Source: Xenorhabdus griffiniae
GTDB lineage: Bacteria; Pseudomonadota; Gammaproteobacteria; Enterobacterales; Enterobacteriaceae
Assembly: GCF_037265215.1 (NCBI RefSeq)
Contig: NZ_CP147737.1
Coordinates: 2,636,001-2,700,000, forward strand
Direction of reading: 5' to 3'
Length of the DNA stretch: 64,000 nucleotides
Positions 25,708 to 34,724 of this stretch are shown here, piece after piece. Positions within the stretch are counted from its first letter, which is position 1. Each line of letters starts with the position of its first letter. A model generated the notes under the pieces. The model saw nothing but the letters and a program-made list of their open reading frames with translations, was not told the origin of the DNA and did not search any database. A program made the position numbers and the translations under genes.

Positions 25708-27491
25708 AGTACCAGAACCCCCTCAGGAATAGGATTCTGTAATGTATTGACATCAATTCCCTTGTGGGTTAACAGGGAAGCAAAATCAGCAAGAGTCGCA
25801 TGCTGATAAAGCTCCTGGAGGGAAAGTGCCACATCAGAATAGTATTGATAACAAGTAGCCAGTAAGCGCAAAGCATGTAATGAATTACCGCCTGATTCAA
25901 AAAAATTGTGTGTTGGAGAGATAATTGGGTAGCCCAGCAATTCTGACCACCAAATGGCACAAGCTGCTTCTTGCTGGCTCATTTCCATAGCTGATGATTG
26001 TGATTGTAATGCTTGCCATTGCGAAAAAAGCGCTCGACGATCCACTTTTCCATGCTGAGTCAAAGGTAGTGAACGGACACAAAACCAAAAGGACGGACGT
26101 TCCCAAGAAGGAAATTTCAGCATAGCTTGACGAGCTGGACGATCATCTTCTGCTTGTAGTGCGGCTATCAGCTGTTTACTACCATGATATTGCTGCACCA
26201 ATAATGAACAATCTTCTACTCCCGGAATATTGCGCAGTCTATTTTCTATTTCACTTAAATTAATGCGGTAGCCATTAATTTTTATTTGACTGTCCGCTCG
26301 ACCAATAAAATGTAGATTTCCCTCTTCATCATAATATGCAAGATCACCTGTACGATAAGCTCGTTGGGATATTCCCTGCCAAGTAATAGTAACAAAGGCT
26401 TGTGCTGTACGTTCTGGATCACCGAAATATCCCAATGCTAATCCTTCCCCAATAGCATATATTTCACCACTGACACGGGGTGCAGTTATATGTTCACCTT
26501 GCAAATCGCAAAGTAATACCTGCGTGCCGTTGATTGCCTGTCCGATAGGGATATCATGCCCCGTTAAATCCTTAGCCCGAATTATGTGGCAACAAGTAAA
26601 CGTGGTATTCTCAGTTGGACCATAGCCATTTACAAAATTGATTTTTGGGTGAGCATTAAATGCCTTACGTACATGAGAAATTGATAAAATATCTCCCCCA
26701 GTTAGTACAGTATGTAACCCATGTAGACATTGAATATCAGTATCAACGAGAGTATTAAAAAGGGCTGTAGTCAGCCACAAAGTATTGACGCCATAATAAT
26801 GTATAGCTTTTTGTAGAGCCTGTGGGGTCAGTATTTTTTCTTGATGGACGATACAAGTGCCACCATTGAGCAATGCTCCCCAGATTTCCAGAGTAGCAGC
26901 ATCGAAAGATAAAGGGGAATGAAAGAGAAATATTGGACGAGAATCAAAGTCGAGAAATTTTTGTTGGCGACAAAGACGGATAATACCCGCATGAGCACAA
27001 ACAATTGCTTTTGGTTCACCCGTACTACCGGATGAAAAATTAACATAAGCCGCCTGATGAGTTAGTACATTGGGAAAAGTACTTGGAACAAAGTAACTAT
27101 CACTCTTAATCCTCACAGGAAACAATGTAATACCGTTAGGTATATTTGTAGGGTAATTGCCTGTAGAATAGAGCATTATATGGCAATCTAGTCGGCTAAG
27201 TTGCTGTTCAATCCAAGTTTTTGGTTGATTTAAATCAACATAAACATAGTAATTTCCGGAAAGTACGATTGCCAATAAAGCAACAACAGTTCTGACGTTA
27301 TGAGGACCTGCAACAGCAATGCACCCCCCTCTACCTCGCTGGATATTCGCCAAATGCACGCAGAGCTGGCTTGCCGCAGCATATAACTGCGAATAGCTTA
27401 AGGATTCTGTTTCATCAATAACAGCCGGTGAATTCCCATAAAGATCAACAATATGGGGTATTATAAAATTTATTGATTTATAATTATCCAT
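25704..27491 (-). CDS. NRPS adenylation-thiolation didomain protein
   Basis: First gene of the operon, 595 residues. A domain about 1-500: VNFSSGSTGEPKA (A3), FDAATLEIWGALLNGG (A4), NGYGPTENTTF (A5), YRTGDLAYYDEEGNLHFIGR (A7/A8), LTQHGKVDR (A10 Lys). T domain about 510-580 with the phosphopantetheine Ser near residue 537 in FFESGGNSLHAL. Pocket positions read by eye give roughly D-A-L-W-L-G-G-T-F, similar to codes for Val or another hydrophobic residue; this is a weak prediction. Upstream of the ATG is GAGA and an AT-rich promoter region to about 27650. Confidence 0.9.
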   Translation of the reverse strand: MDNYKSINFIIPHIVDLYGNSPAVIDETESLSYSQLYAAASQLCVHLANIQRGRGGCIAVAGPHNVRTVVALLAIVLSGNYYVYVDLNQPKTWIEQQLSRLDCHIMLYSTGNYPTNIPNGITLFPVRIKSDSYFVPSTFPNVLTHQAAYVNFSSGSTGEPKAIVCAHAGIIRLCRQQKFLDFDSRPIFLFHSPLSFDAATLEIWGALLNGGTCIVHQEKILTPQALQKAIHYYGVNTLWLTTALFNTLVDTDIQCLHGLHTVLTGGDILSISHVRKAFNAHPKINFVNGYGPTENTTFTCCHIIRAKDLTGHDIPIGQAINGTQVLLCDLQGEHITAPRVSGEIYAIGEGLALGYFGDPERTAQAFVTITWQGISQRAYRTGDLAYYDEEGNLHFIGRADSQIKINGYRINLSEIENRLRNIPGVEDCSLLVQQYHGSKQLIAALQAEDDRPARQAMLKFPSWERPSFWFCVRSLPLTQHGKVDRRALFSQWQALQSQSSAMEMSQQEAACAIWWSELLGYPIISPTHNFFESGGNSLHALRLLATCYQYYSDVALSLQELYQHATLADFASLLTHKGIDVNTLQNPIPEGVLVL

Positions 27492-27783
27492 TTTCTCAGT
27501 GACAATATAGTTTAATCTTTTTAGCCCGGAAAAAATCTTAATTAAAACTAAAGAGACAATCCATATAATAAGAGCTGGTTAATTAAACAAATTTTAAATA
27601 AATGTTATTATTTTTGTTAATAACATGTTATTTAAATGATTTTATACGTGCATAGAGAATGCCATGAACTGCATATTTGGAACTGCAGTGGCACAAAACT
27701 AATGACCAGCCAGAAAAAGTTTCTCGCTTAATCGGGTAATAACCATTTTGACTGATGACGTCACTGACGCGCTGCGCTTGTCT

Positions 27784-27827
27784 TCTCCGAGTTACCGGGC
27801 TAATACATTAACCCGGTAACTCGGAGA
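27784..27827. repeat. perfect 16-bp inverted repeat
   Basis: Arms 27784-27799 (TCTCCGAGTTACCGGG) and 27812-27827, its exact complement, with a 12-base AT-rich loop. There is no T-run on either side, so it is not a standard terminator. It lies about midway between the biosynthetic operon promoter and the P4-like repeats; it could be a regulator site, an RNA hairpin or an element border. The rest of 27492-27890 has no gene I can support. Confidence 0.8.
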
Positions 27828-27894
27828 GCTGAAAAACACCTGCCAGAAAAAAATTCTTATTTAACCCACCCTATTAAAGAATTAGTGATAAAAC

Positions 27895-28114
27895 TGTTCA
27901 CCTATTCACTTTTAAATATTTTTATTTAAATTCATAATGTTAAATGGTGATAACCTGAAATCAAATTCATCATTACTCTTCAACTAACCCTTCACCTCAA
28001 ACTTGAAAAAATGGTGAACAGGGCTGAATACTTGCGAACAGTTTAAAAATAACTATAAATCCTATAATAGATTGATATATCTGGTTTAAATTACAAAGTG
28101 AATAATGGTGAACA
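27895..28114. promoter_or_regulatory. P4-type replication repeats (GGTGAACA cluster)
   Basis: Exact octamers at 27895-27902 (reverse strand), 28013-28020 and 28107-28114, with degenerate copies between (GGTGATAA about 27945, TTCACC about 27991, GCGAACAG about 28030). The same octamer is the known binding repeat of phage P4 alpha protein at ori/crr. The neighbouring gene ends in a P4 alpha-like helicase, which supports this as the remnant of a P4-like satellite origin. Confidence 0.65.
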
Positions 28115-28155
28115 CTTTTTTATATTTCTTTGAAAAATGTCTGTATAAGAAAAAA

Positions 28156-30273
28156 TTATTCTTCTGGCTGGTCATTCCTTGTCAGTTTTGGCAGCCATTC
28201 ATTAGCTGTGTCGACATTGAGGTTCATATTGCTGCGAATACCGTATTTGCTTTTCTTGCGCAGGTAATGCAGCCCATACTCTGCCAGTGCGCCCGGCATA
28301 TCCATGCCAAAACGCGTTACGGAAACAGGTTTATTCAGGTTATTGCCTTTCATATAAGCAAGGTAGGCGTGATAAAGGTATTTGCGAGGATTGAACGGCA
28401 TAATTTCCGCATTGCCGATTAACAGGCCATCAGCTTCATCGGACGCAATCAGATGGCCGCAGAAATCGACCAGTGGATCGGTGCCGCGTTTGATATCCAG
28501 CGCTTCTTCTGATTTTTGTTGCTCTGTCAGTAAATGCCTTGCGGTTTGTGGGTCAGCGAACCGATGCAGCAAATGTCGGATAATCACAGGCAATTCTGCC
28601 GAAATTTTATCCCGCAGGAGTGGATCGCGTTCATTTTCCGGTATAACTTCGGAAAAGTTGAAAATCACCCGACGCCGCGACACACCACCACTGCGATCAC
28701 TGAAACTCATGGCGTTATTGTTCACTGCCAGCACGACAGCAGGAATACGGGTTGAATAGGGTTGTTTGTGCTTCGGGTCAATGGCAACTTCATCGCCGCC
28801 TGTAATGGCCTTAATGCCGGAACCATCACCTACATAGCGAGTCTGGTCTGGCAGGATAATCAGCGAATATCCGACAATCAACGCCCGTTCCCGTGGGTTT
28901 TCTAGAGCAGCCATACTGGCGGAAACGGTGTTGCCTTTGCCTGCCAGCATAGCGCAGATTTCAGCAAAGATGCTTTTTCCACTGCCTCCGGCGCCGGTGA
29001 CCTCCAGAAAAAGCTGCCAGTCATAACGGTTCGCCAGCACCATAAACAGTGCCGCCAATACACGATTGAACTTGTTTTCACAGTTGGCTGTTGCCCGATT
29101 CAGCCAGTACCAGAACTGTGGCGCATGGTTTTTCAGGGTTTCCCCCGAAATGGGGGAATTGAATTCAACATCATTAGCAAGTAGCAGCCAGTCACTTTTA
29201 CGATGCGACCGGAACTGGCAGGTTTTCAGGTCAAACACGCCATTATTGAACCCGATTAAGTGGCGTTTTGGCGGTTGCATCATGGGAAGCTGTAATTTCA
29301 GGGCATCCACGGCAGAGCTAATACCATGCGGTGAATACGGCTGCTTTTCTTCCATAAAGGCCGCCACCATTTCCCGCTTTAAATCACGGTCACTGACCGG
29401 ACGCCAGACAATACCATCATAGTGATGAACGCTTTCCGAAGCGCCATCCAGTGCCAAATTGCCGTCATAACGTGCCAGTAGCACTTCCCCGCGCTGACCT
29501 GTCCGCTCATCAATAATCGGCGGGTTATCCAGCTCGAACACTTGACCGTCGAGTTTTTGATGCAACTTACGGGGTTCAGCACTGCCACCGGAGTGATGCC
29601 AGACCGCCTTTTTAATGCCTGCTGACTTCATGCGCTCATAGTTCGCCACCGTGGTGATCTTGCGGGTCTGGTCAACGGCGATAAACTGTGCCCGTTTCTC
29701 GGTCACACCGCCAATAGCTCTGATTTCCTCTAACAGTGTTTTTGCGCCTTCACCCGCCTGACTAATGGATCGTAAGGCGGCACTTTCAATGCGAAAGTGA
29801 AACTGTTGCGGAATGGATTTAATCAGGGCGACATTTTCAGCCGTGGCGGCGATCAAGCGGTCTTGCATATCTGCCGGGCGGTCAGGGGTTTTGATGGTTA
29901 AACCGCCAGACAGTTGCTTGAGCGAATCATCCAGATTGCGCTGGGAGTTTAAATCGGTCTGGCTGACAAATTTATCGGCCATCTCTGCGGCTTTGCGGTT
30001 AAAGATGCTATCCCAGCGGCGTTTCAGTTTGTTCAACCAAATTCGCGTCTGGCTGGCAATACTGGCATCCATCGCCACGGAGTCAAAGTCATCCTGTAAG
30101 TGGGTTAATGCCTGCTGATACTCCTTTATCATTCGGCGTATCAATCGTGACAGGTCACGCTGATAGCGATCAGTTGCCGCCGCCGAATAGTGGAGCGGCT
30201 TGCCCTTCATGACTGCCTGCCTCTGCACCGCCCAGCGTTCCCGCTTCGCTCGCAAGCGGATCTGCTTCGCCAT
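28156..30273 (-). CDS. Mu F-like head protein fused to P4 alpha-like helicase (chimera)
   Basis: One uninterrupted 705-residue frame made of two unrelated halves. Residues 1 to about 262 are a Mu F/SPP1 gp7-type head morphogenesis protein (TRKITTVANYERMKSAGIKKAVWHHSGG...PRKLHQKLDGQVF...DERTGQRG). From about 268 it becomes the D5/SF3 helicase part of P4 alpha: RYDGNLALDG, LIGFNNGVFDLKT, Walker A TGAGGSGKS (427-435), LIILPDQTRY. The head domain's usual end (PGxxxNCxC) and the alpha primase/zinc region are both missing. The junction is near 29470-29490. The start overlaps the portal gene by 104 bases; an internal Met at 30210 is an alternative. Probably a deletion joint between prophage and satellite. 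Confidence 0.85.
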   Translation of the reverse strand: MAKQIRLRAKRERWAVQRQAVMKGKPLHYSAAATDRYQRDLSRLIRRMIKEYQQALTHLQDDFDSVAMDASIASQTRIWLNKLKRRWDSIFNRKAAEMADKFVSQTDLNSQRNLDDSLKQLSGGLTIKTPDRPADMQDRLIAATAENVALIKSIPQQFHFRIESAALRSISQAGEGAKTLLEEIRAIGGVTEKRAQFIAVDQTRKITTVANYERMKSAGIKKAVWHHSGGSAEPRKLHQKLDGQVFELDNPPIIDERTGQRGEVLLARYDGNLALDGASESVHHYDGIVWRPVSDRDLKREMVAAFMEEKQPYSPHGISSAVDALKLQLPMMQPPKRHLIGFNNGVFDLKTCQFRSHRKSDWLLLANDVEFNSPISGETLKNHAPQFWYWLNRATANCENKFNRVLAALFMVLANRYDWQLFLEVTGAGGSGKSIFAEICAMLAGKGNTVSASMAALENPRERALIVGYSLIILPDQTRYVGDGSGIKAITGGDEVAIDPKHKQPYSTRIPAVVLAVNNNAMSFSDRSGGVSRRRVIFNFSEVIPENERDPLLRDKISAELPVIIRHLLHRFADPQTARHLLTEQQKSEEALDIKRGTDPLVDFCGHLIASDEADGLLIGNAEIMPFNPRKYLYHAYLAYMKGNNLNKPVSVTRFGMDMPGALAEYGLHYLRKKSKYGIRSNMNLNVDTANEWLPKLTRNDQPEE

Positions 30274-31657
30274 AGTCTTCCTCGTTGATGTCTAAGCCGA
30301 AGTAACTGGATTCTTTATCCGCTGCCAACTTCTGGCGGATGTCGTGTCCATCCACTGCACCGATGTTGGCGTAGTTAACCGCCGTCTGGGAGTTTTTCAG
30401 CTCAATATCGGCATATTCTGCCGCAGTCGGGCTGTCCAGCGGGCGCCATGAGATGCTGATATCGACAATCGGTAATCCCTCACTGCGTAACAGAATTTCG
30501 TAGTGACGCTGTAGCAGGTCTTCCAAATCGTTGGCCTGAATGCTCTCCAGTTCTTCGCGGTAGGCCGCTTCTTCATACTCGCCACTGGAATTAAAGCCTT
30601 TGGGCGTGGTACCCAATAATTTGGTGGCAGGCACGTTAGCGGCAGCCGCGACAAGCTGATATTGCGTCATAATGGTGGCGTCCAAATCGGCCAGTGACGT
30701 ATCAAACTGCTGAACGGTGTCTTGATTGCTCGTCACCTGTACCCCATAGTTATCCCGCATCAAGGCGAAATACTCGATATTCTCCGCAATCACGCCCTTA
30801 TCAGCATTTTCTGCATCGGCCATCCCCAGTGTTAGTAAGCGTTTAGTCATCGCCAGTTGCGGGGCTTCGTTGGCGGTACGTTCGGAGGCATAGACCCGTT
30901 CGTAGACCCGCTCCGGTACAGAAACGCCGAAATAGTTGTACATTGGCTTGAGTACATTTGGCACGGGGAACGGCACAAACTTCACCAGATGGGATTTATG
31001 ATAACGCCGTCCGCCGATGCGATAATACGTTGGCTCGTAGAAGTTCAGTGACGCCGGATCTTGCACATTATCGGCCGTCAGTTCCGGCGTCACCCATTGG
31101 GGATCAATCTGTTTGATACCTTTGTACGCTCCTTTCTGGATACCATCAGGATTAAACGGGTTTTCGTAGAATTCCTTGGGGTTAGAGGTTTCTACCACAA
31201 ACAGCGCAATGCGTCCGCCGTATACGCGCCCGAAATGCACCAGCTCTTTCATCGCCTGATGGATACGATACTTTTTATCGCGCTTTTTCAGTTTGTCGAT
31301 AATGGTGCTGTCTTCGCAGTCAATCTCGTAGCTCTGCCGGATAGCATCACGGGCAGGCATATTGCAGGCTTTATCCACCAGCCAGTGCTTGGCAATCACC
31401 GCACACAGGTTATTACCGATAAAGAGCTGATTGGCATACCACGCGGCTTGCGCTTCCGGTACGCCGTACAAACTGCCTGCTTTAAATGAGGGGATCGAGC
31501 CATCCACGGAATCCATCGCCACGCCTGCCATTGTGGGCTGTGGCAATTCCAGCCCCTTAAAACCGTTGTCTTTAGCAAGCGCTGGATATAAGTCGGTGGA
31601 AAATGCTGAACGTTGAACAGGGGGTGCCGTAGGCTTTCGTTTTGAAAACGGCCACAT
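30170..31657 (-). CDS. phage portal protein (DUF1073 type)
   Basis: A 495-residue portal of the DUF1073/HI1409 class: GIPxx-like GVPEAQAAWYANQLFIGNNLCAVIAKHWLVDKACNMPARDA near the start, IGGRRYHKSHLVKF, and NVPATKLLGTTPKGFNSSGEYE. It forms the ring through which DNA enters the capsid. The start at 31657 (MWPFSKRK) follows AGAGG by eight bases; the frame is open farther upstream but overlaps terL. The C-terminus is low-complexity Gly/Ala/Glu. With terL and the F-like head gene it is the packaging module of the first, defective prophage. Confidence 0.87.
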   Translation of the reverse strand: MWPFSKRKPTAPPVQRSAFSTDLYPALAKDNGFKGLELPQPTMAGVAMDSVDGSIPSFKAGSLYGVPEAQAAWYANQLFIGNNLCAVIAKHWLVDKACNMPARDAIRQSYEIDCEDSTIIDKLKKRDKKYRIHQAMKELVHFGRVYGGRIALFVVETSNPKEFYENPFNPDGIQKGAYKGIKQIDPQWVTPELTADNVQDPASLNFYEPTYYRIGGRRYHKSHLVKFVPFPVPNVLKPMYNYFGVSVPERVYERVYASERTANEAPQLAMTKRLLTLGMADAENADKGVIAENIEYFALMRDNYGVQVTSNQDTVQQFDTSLADLDATIMTQYQLVAAAANVPATKLLGTTPKGFNSSGEYEEAAYREELESIQANDLEDLLQRHYEILLRSEGLPIVDISISWRPLDSPTAAEYADIELKNSQTAVNYANIGAVDGHDIRQKLAADKESSYFGLDINEEDYGEADPLASEAGTLGGAEAGSHEGQAAPLFGGGN

Positions 31658-31661
31658 AACA

Positions 31662-32888
31662 TTACCTCTTGGTTGTAAAGAAACTGCCTTTCTTTTTGAT
31701 ATAGCCGTCCAACCCGTATCGACTGGCATCCCAACAATGGTTATTGGCATCCTCAATAACAGGTAGTACCTCGCCGGTGATTCTGTCGGTTTTGTAGGAA
31801 TAGAGCCGGGCTTCTTTGGCGGTCTGCTTACAGCGTGGGTGAATGAAAATTTGCTTAAAGCCACGCAGGTAAGAAATACCGTCCTCTACGCTGCCTTGCC
31901 ACTTCTTCGCTGCTGAGATATTGAATCCTTGCCGCCTGAGATAGCTGATCGTTTCCGGTCTGGCAGAGTCGGCTTTGATAGGCCATTTGCGAGACTCTGG
32001 CACTTGGTCATAGAACGCAGGCATGTGATCGAGTTCCACCCCGATACCGTATGCTTCATAGTCGATATACAGGCAATCATTTAGCGTAAACATGCGGATC
32101 AGTGTGCTGGGGTCTTTGGCAAAACCGAAGTCAGCGCCAAATAACAATCTGTCCGCTTGCTGCCACAAGTCATCAGGAAATTCCTTGATAACGTATTTAT
32201 TCGCCAACACCTGCTTATCGGAGTTTTCCAGATAGGCACCTTCCCAAATCCATGAGTAAGTAGCAGGATCTAACCTCGCTTGGTCACTTAGTCTTTCCTC
32301 TTCAAGCACAGAGGGGAACCACGGATTATCATCGTAGTTCATCTCGACAATGATTGAATTATCCGGTGGGTTCTTTCTGAATCGTTTATCGGTAGCGCTG
32401 CCATCTCTTTCCGGGTTCCATGTGATCCAGATTTCAGAGCCTTCTTCTCGAACTGTCGGTGTGAGCTTTGTCCATGCTGTTTCAGATACGGACTCTGCCT
32501 CATCAACCCACGCGATTAAAATTCGGGCCTTTGATTTGATACTGTCCAGATTGTGGCGCAACCCAGCAAACACATAGTTAACCGACCTGCATTTGGTGCG
32601 GATAAACTTTTCGCCCAGCTCATAGAAATCATTCAGCCAAGGTACAGACCTGATGGCCTGCTTAACCTCTTCCATTGAGGACTCTTCAAGGGAGTTCATA
32701 TATTCACGAGCGCAAAGTATCACGCCGGATTGCCCGTTCTGCGCTGCCATATAACCCCGGATAGCAGTCATGAGAGCAAAGGTTCGCGTCTTGGCTGAAC
32801 CACGCCCGCCGTATGAACCGCGATAACGATAATCACCACTGAACACCGGGATCAATTTCGGTGGCAGTTCAATCCGTGCTGTCGTCAT
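31662..32888 (-). CDS. terminase large subunit (PBSX/Terminase_3-like)
   Basis: A 408-residue packaging ATPase/nuclease. [17 protein letters not shown] is Walker [14 protein letters not shown]alker [12 protein letters not shown] the coupling region, and [14 protein letters not shown] with later Asp residues the RNase H-like nuclease. It starts within the small subunit gene (20-base overlap) at [10 protein letters not shown]. It is unrelated to the HK97-type large terminase at 60991, showing that two different phages contributed to this window. Confidence 0.88.
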   Translation of the reverse strand: MTTARIELPPKLIPVFSGDYRYRGSYGGRGSAKTRTFALMTAIRGYMAAQNGQSGVILCAREYMNSLEESSMEEVKQAIRSVPWLNDFYELGEKFIRTKCRSVNYVFAGLRHNLDSIKSKARILIAWVDEAESVSETAWTKLTPTVREEGSEIWITWNPERDGSATDKRFRKNPPDNSIIVEMNYDDNPWFPSVLEEERLSDQARLDPATYSWIWEGAYLENSDKQVLANKYVIKEFPDDLWQQADRLLFGADFGFAKDPSTLIRMFTLNDCLYIDYEAYGIGVELDHMPAFYDQVPESRKWPIKADSARPETISYLRRQGFNISAAKKWQGSVEDGISYLRGFKQIFIHPRCKQTAKEARLYSYKTDRITGEVLPVIEDANNHCWDASRYGLDGYIKKKGSFFTTKR

Positions 32889-33351
32889 GCTGGCCTCCGG
32901 CAACCAGAATGATTTTGGCGGGAGACATTGAGCCGTCAGTGGAAAGGTGATCATTCACCGTTTGCTCTTTCAGCCCCAAATCCCGCGCAATGATATTCGC
33001 ATTGAGTAAATCCGCGGCTGCACCTGAAAACTTCTGGTCGTAGATAATTTGTTCCACGCGCGTAGTGATATTCGAAAAATCTTCGCGCTTGGTATATTCC
33101 GTCCATGTTGAGCGTGAAATATCCAGAAAAATACACAGACCGGATAAGGTCATCGCCCGCATTTTTGCCATCTTCGCGTAGACGATTTCACCCTGATTAT
33201 GAAACGCCTTTGTCTCATACAGAGGATTTTCTTCTACCCATGCAAAGTATTCACAACATGCCTTCCACAGTTCCTCAGGCGAACCAAACTTCGGGTTCCG
33301 CCCATGACTGCTTCGGGTCTCCCAAAACCGATTGCCCTTTGGCGCGGCCAT
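32869..33351 (-). CDS. terminase small subunit
   Basis: A 160-residue DNA-packaging protein. [44 protein letters not shown] is typical of small terminases that pair with DUF1073-type modules; [14 protein letters not shown] looks like the DNA-recognition helix-turn-helix. It picks the packaging start and hands DNA to the large subunit, whose gene overlaps its end. Confidence 0.82.
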   Translation of the reverse strand: MAAPKGNRFWETRSSHGRNPKFGSPEELWKACCEYFAWVEENPLYETKAFHNQGEIVYAKMAKMRAMTLSGLCIFLDISRSTWTEYTKREDFSNITTRVEQIIYDQKFSGAAADLLNANIIARDLGLKEQTVNDHLSTDGSMSPAKIILVAGGQHDDSTD

Positions 33352-33363
33352 TTTCGTTTCCTT

Positions 33364-33543
33364 TTACTTCGATAATTCACAAGCTATTTTCATCACTTGC
33401 TCGAGTTCTTCATTATTGAGTCCGTGATATCGCTTTAGTTTGACGATACCCAGCAACATCCTGGCTTTTCGTTCTTCCTTGGATGCAAGGTCCCGTATTA
33501 GTCCTGGTGCAGTAATACGTGTCCGTATCTGGTGCTCAGGCAT
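33364..33543 (-). CDS. small hypothetical phage protein
   Basis: A 59-residue basic helical protein, ATG at 33543 after AGAGAGG with good spacing. It ends 12 bases before terS, so it belongs to the packaging transcription unit. The sequence RDLASKEERKARMLLGIVKLKRYHGLNNEELEQVM suggests a helix-rich nucleic-acid or protein binding role. Family not recognised. Confidence 0.55.
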   Translation of the reverse strand: MPEHQIRTRITAPGLIRDLASKEERKARMLLGIVKLKRYHGLNNEELEQVMKIACELSK

Positions 33544-33852
33544 ATTTACCTCTCTGTTGCTGAATTCAGAATAAACAACTGCCTCGGTTGATATAACCCC
33601 GACAATTTTTGCACTGTGGTGATATAAAATGCTGAGAAAATGTTCAGAAAGTGATTTATCGTCCAATATCCGATTATCGGACTTTGGTCTGGCTGCATTG
33701 CTAATACGGGCAAGCAATACCCCGACACAAAGGAGTATCGATATCGATATACCCCGAGGTCACCAAACTGAGGACCTCGACAGCATTCCCATTTTCACTA
33801 ATGAAATCAGTCCACTCAATTTTGAAGAGGCTCCAATTTTAGAGCCTGCCTG
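33544..33852. other. intergenic region with palindromes
   Basis: About 300 bases without a convincing gene. It has the palindrome TATCGATATCGATA (about 33736-33749), a stem CGAGGTC/GACCTCG around 33755-33780, and inside that stem the 14-mer CCAAACTGAGGACC (33763-33776), which recurs exactly at 41170-41183. Confidence 0.5.
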
Positions 33853-34394
33853 TTATTTATATTGCATGGCGAGCTGTAATCTGTTTTCCGCTTGTTTCTT
33901 GTTATCGAGCAAATGAGCCTTACGTCCACCTCTTCCCCAATAATTAAGAGTGCGGGCGCAATCGCTGACAATTGTAGCTTCTTGGTTGTAGGTGTACGCA
34001 GCCATATTTGCCTCTGCCATGTAACTCGCTACTGAAATCAATTCACCAGAGAAATATTTATCAAGAACGGTATACACACCAACTTTGAATGCCGGATCAA
34101 TATGACCAGCAAACTCATAAGCAACAAATCGCTTCCGAATGTACCGCCATGCTTTCCTTGTATAGTTTCTAAATGGGCTTTTGAATCCCATTTAGATAAC
34201 TCCTTGATAAATAATTGAGTTGATTCCAGTCGTTTGAATTTACTTGGGCGAAGGTTTTCAATATCCCTGCCACCCAAGAAATCATTATCACCCGCTTCGA
34301 CTCTGGCTTTAGCTATACGCCACATGTCAGTTAAACAAACCATTCCATCATCATTGATGCGGACAGGGGTATTAAACAAAGTCAGTGTTTTCAT
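33853..34394 (-). pseudogene. KilA-N domain antirepressor-type gene, frameshifted
   Basis: Two overlapping frames together form one KilA-N protein. The first (34394 onward) gives MKTLTLFNTPVRINDDGMVCLTDMW, IENLRPSKFKRLESTQLFIKELS and LETIQGKHGGTF; the second resumes with RKRFVAYEFAGHIDPAFKVGVYTVLDKYFSGE and runs to 33853. The shift is near 34140-34150, one base out of place after GGCGGTACATTC. KilA-N proteins act as phage antirepressors/DNA-binding regulators. Truncated product expected unless frameshifting occurs. A near-palindromic repeat (34170-34194) shared with 41121-41144 lies within the first part. Confidence 0.75.
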
Positions 34395-34724
34395 GCGTAG
34401 TTCCTTATAGAAAGTGAACCTGTTCGTACAGAAAGGCCGCCCCGAGACAACTACGCTATTAGCGGTTTTCTCAGGATCACTTTCTGTAAGGCTCTTGGAT
34501 TAGATGTGCGCGTACGAATGCGCGTTAGATACAAAAATGCCACCAGCCGTGTGCGATAGGAACGGGTGGCGGCATGAGTTATTTCTGTAGCCACTCAGGG
34601 AATGGATAGAGAAATATTGGGTTTAGTTTCAGTGAGTAACTAATTGTTAAACATTATTCGCTTGTTTGTTAGAGGGGAGTAGGCATACTAAGGGATAAAT
34701 ATATAAATTTTGTTGGGGGTGTCT
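34395..34724. other. divergent leader region with hairpins
   Basis: Separates the minus-strand KilA-N gene from a plus-strand gene. AGAAAGTGA (34409-34417) pairs with TCACTTTCT (34477-34485). Another stem uses TGCCACC near 34538 and GGTGGCGGCA near 34565; read on the minus strand it is followed by TTTTTG, so it could be a terminator/attenuator in the KilA-N leader. No coding sequence seen. Confidence 0.4.

Noticed and set aside
28382..28759. 125-codon plus-strand frame opposite the helicase
   Set aside because: Shadow of the P4 alpha-like helicase, with no independent start signal.
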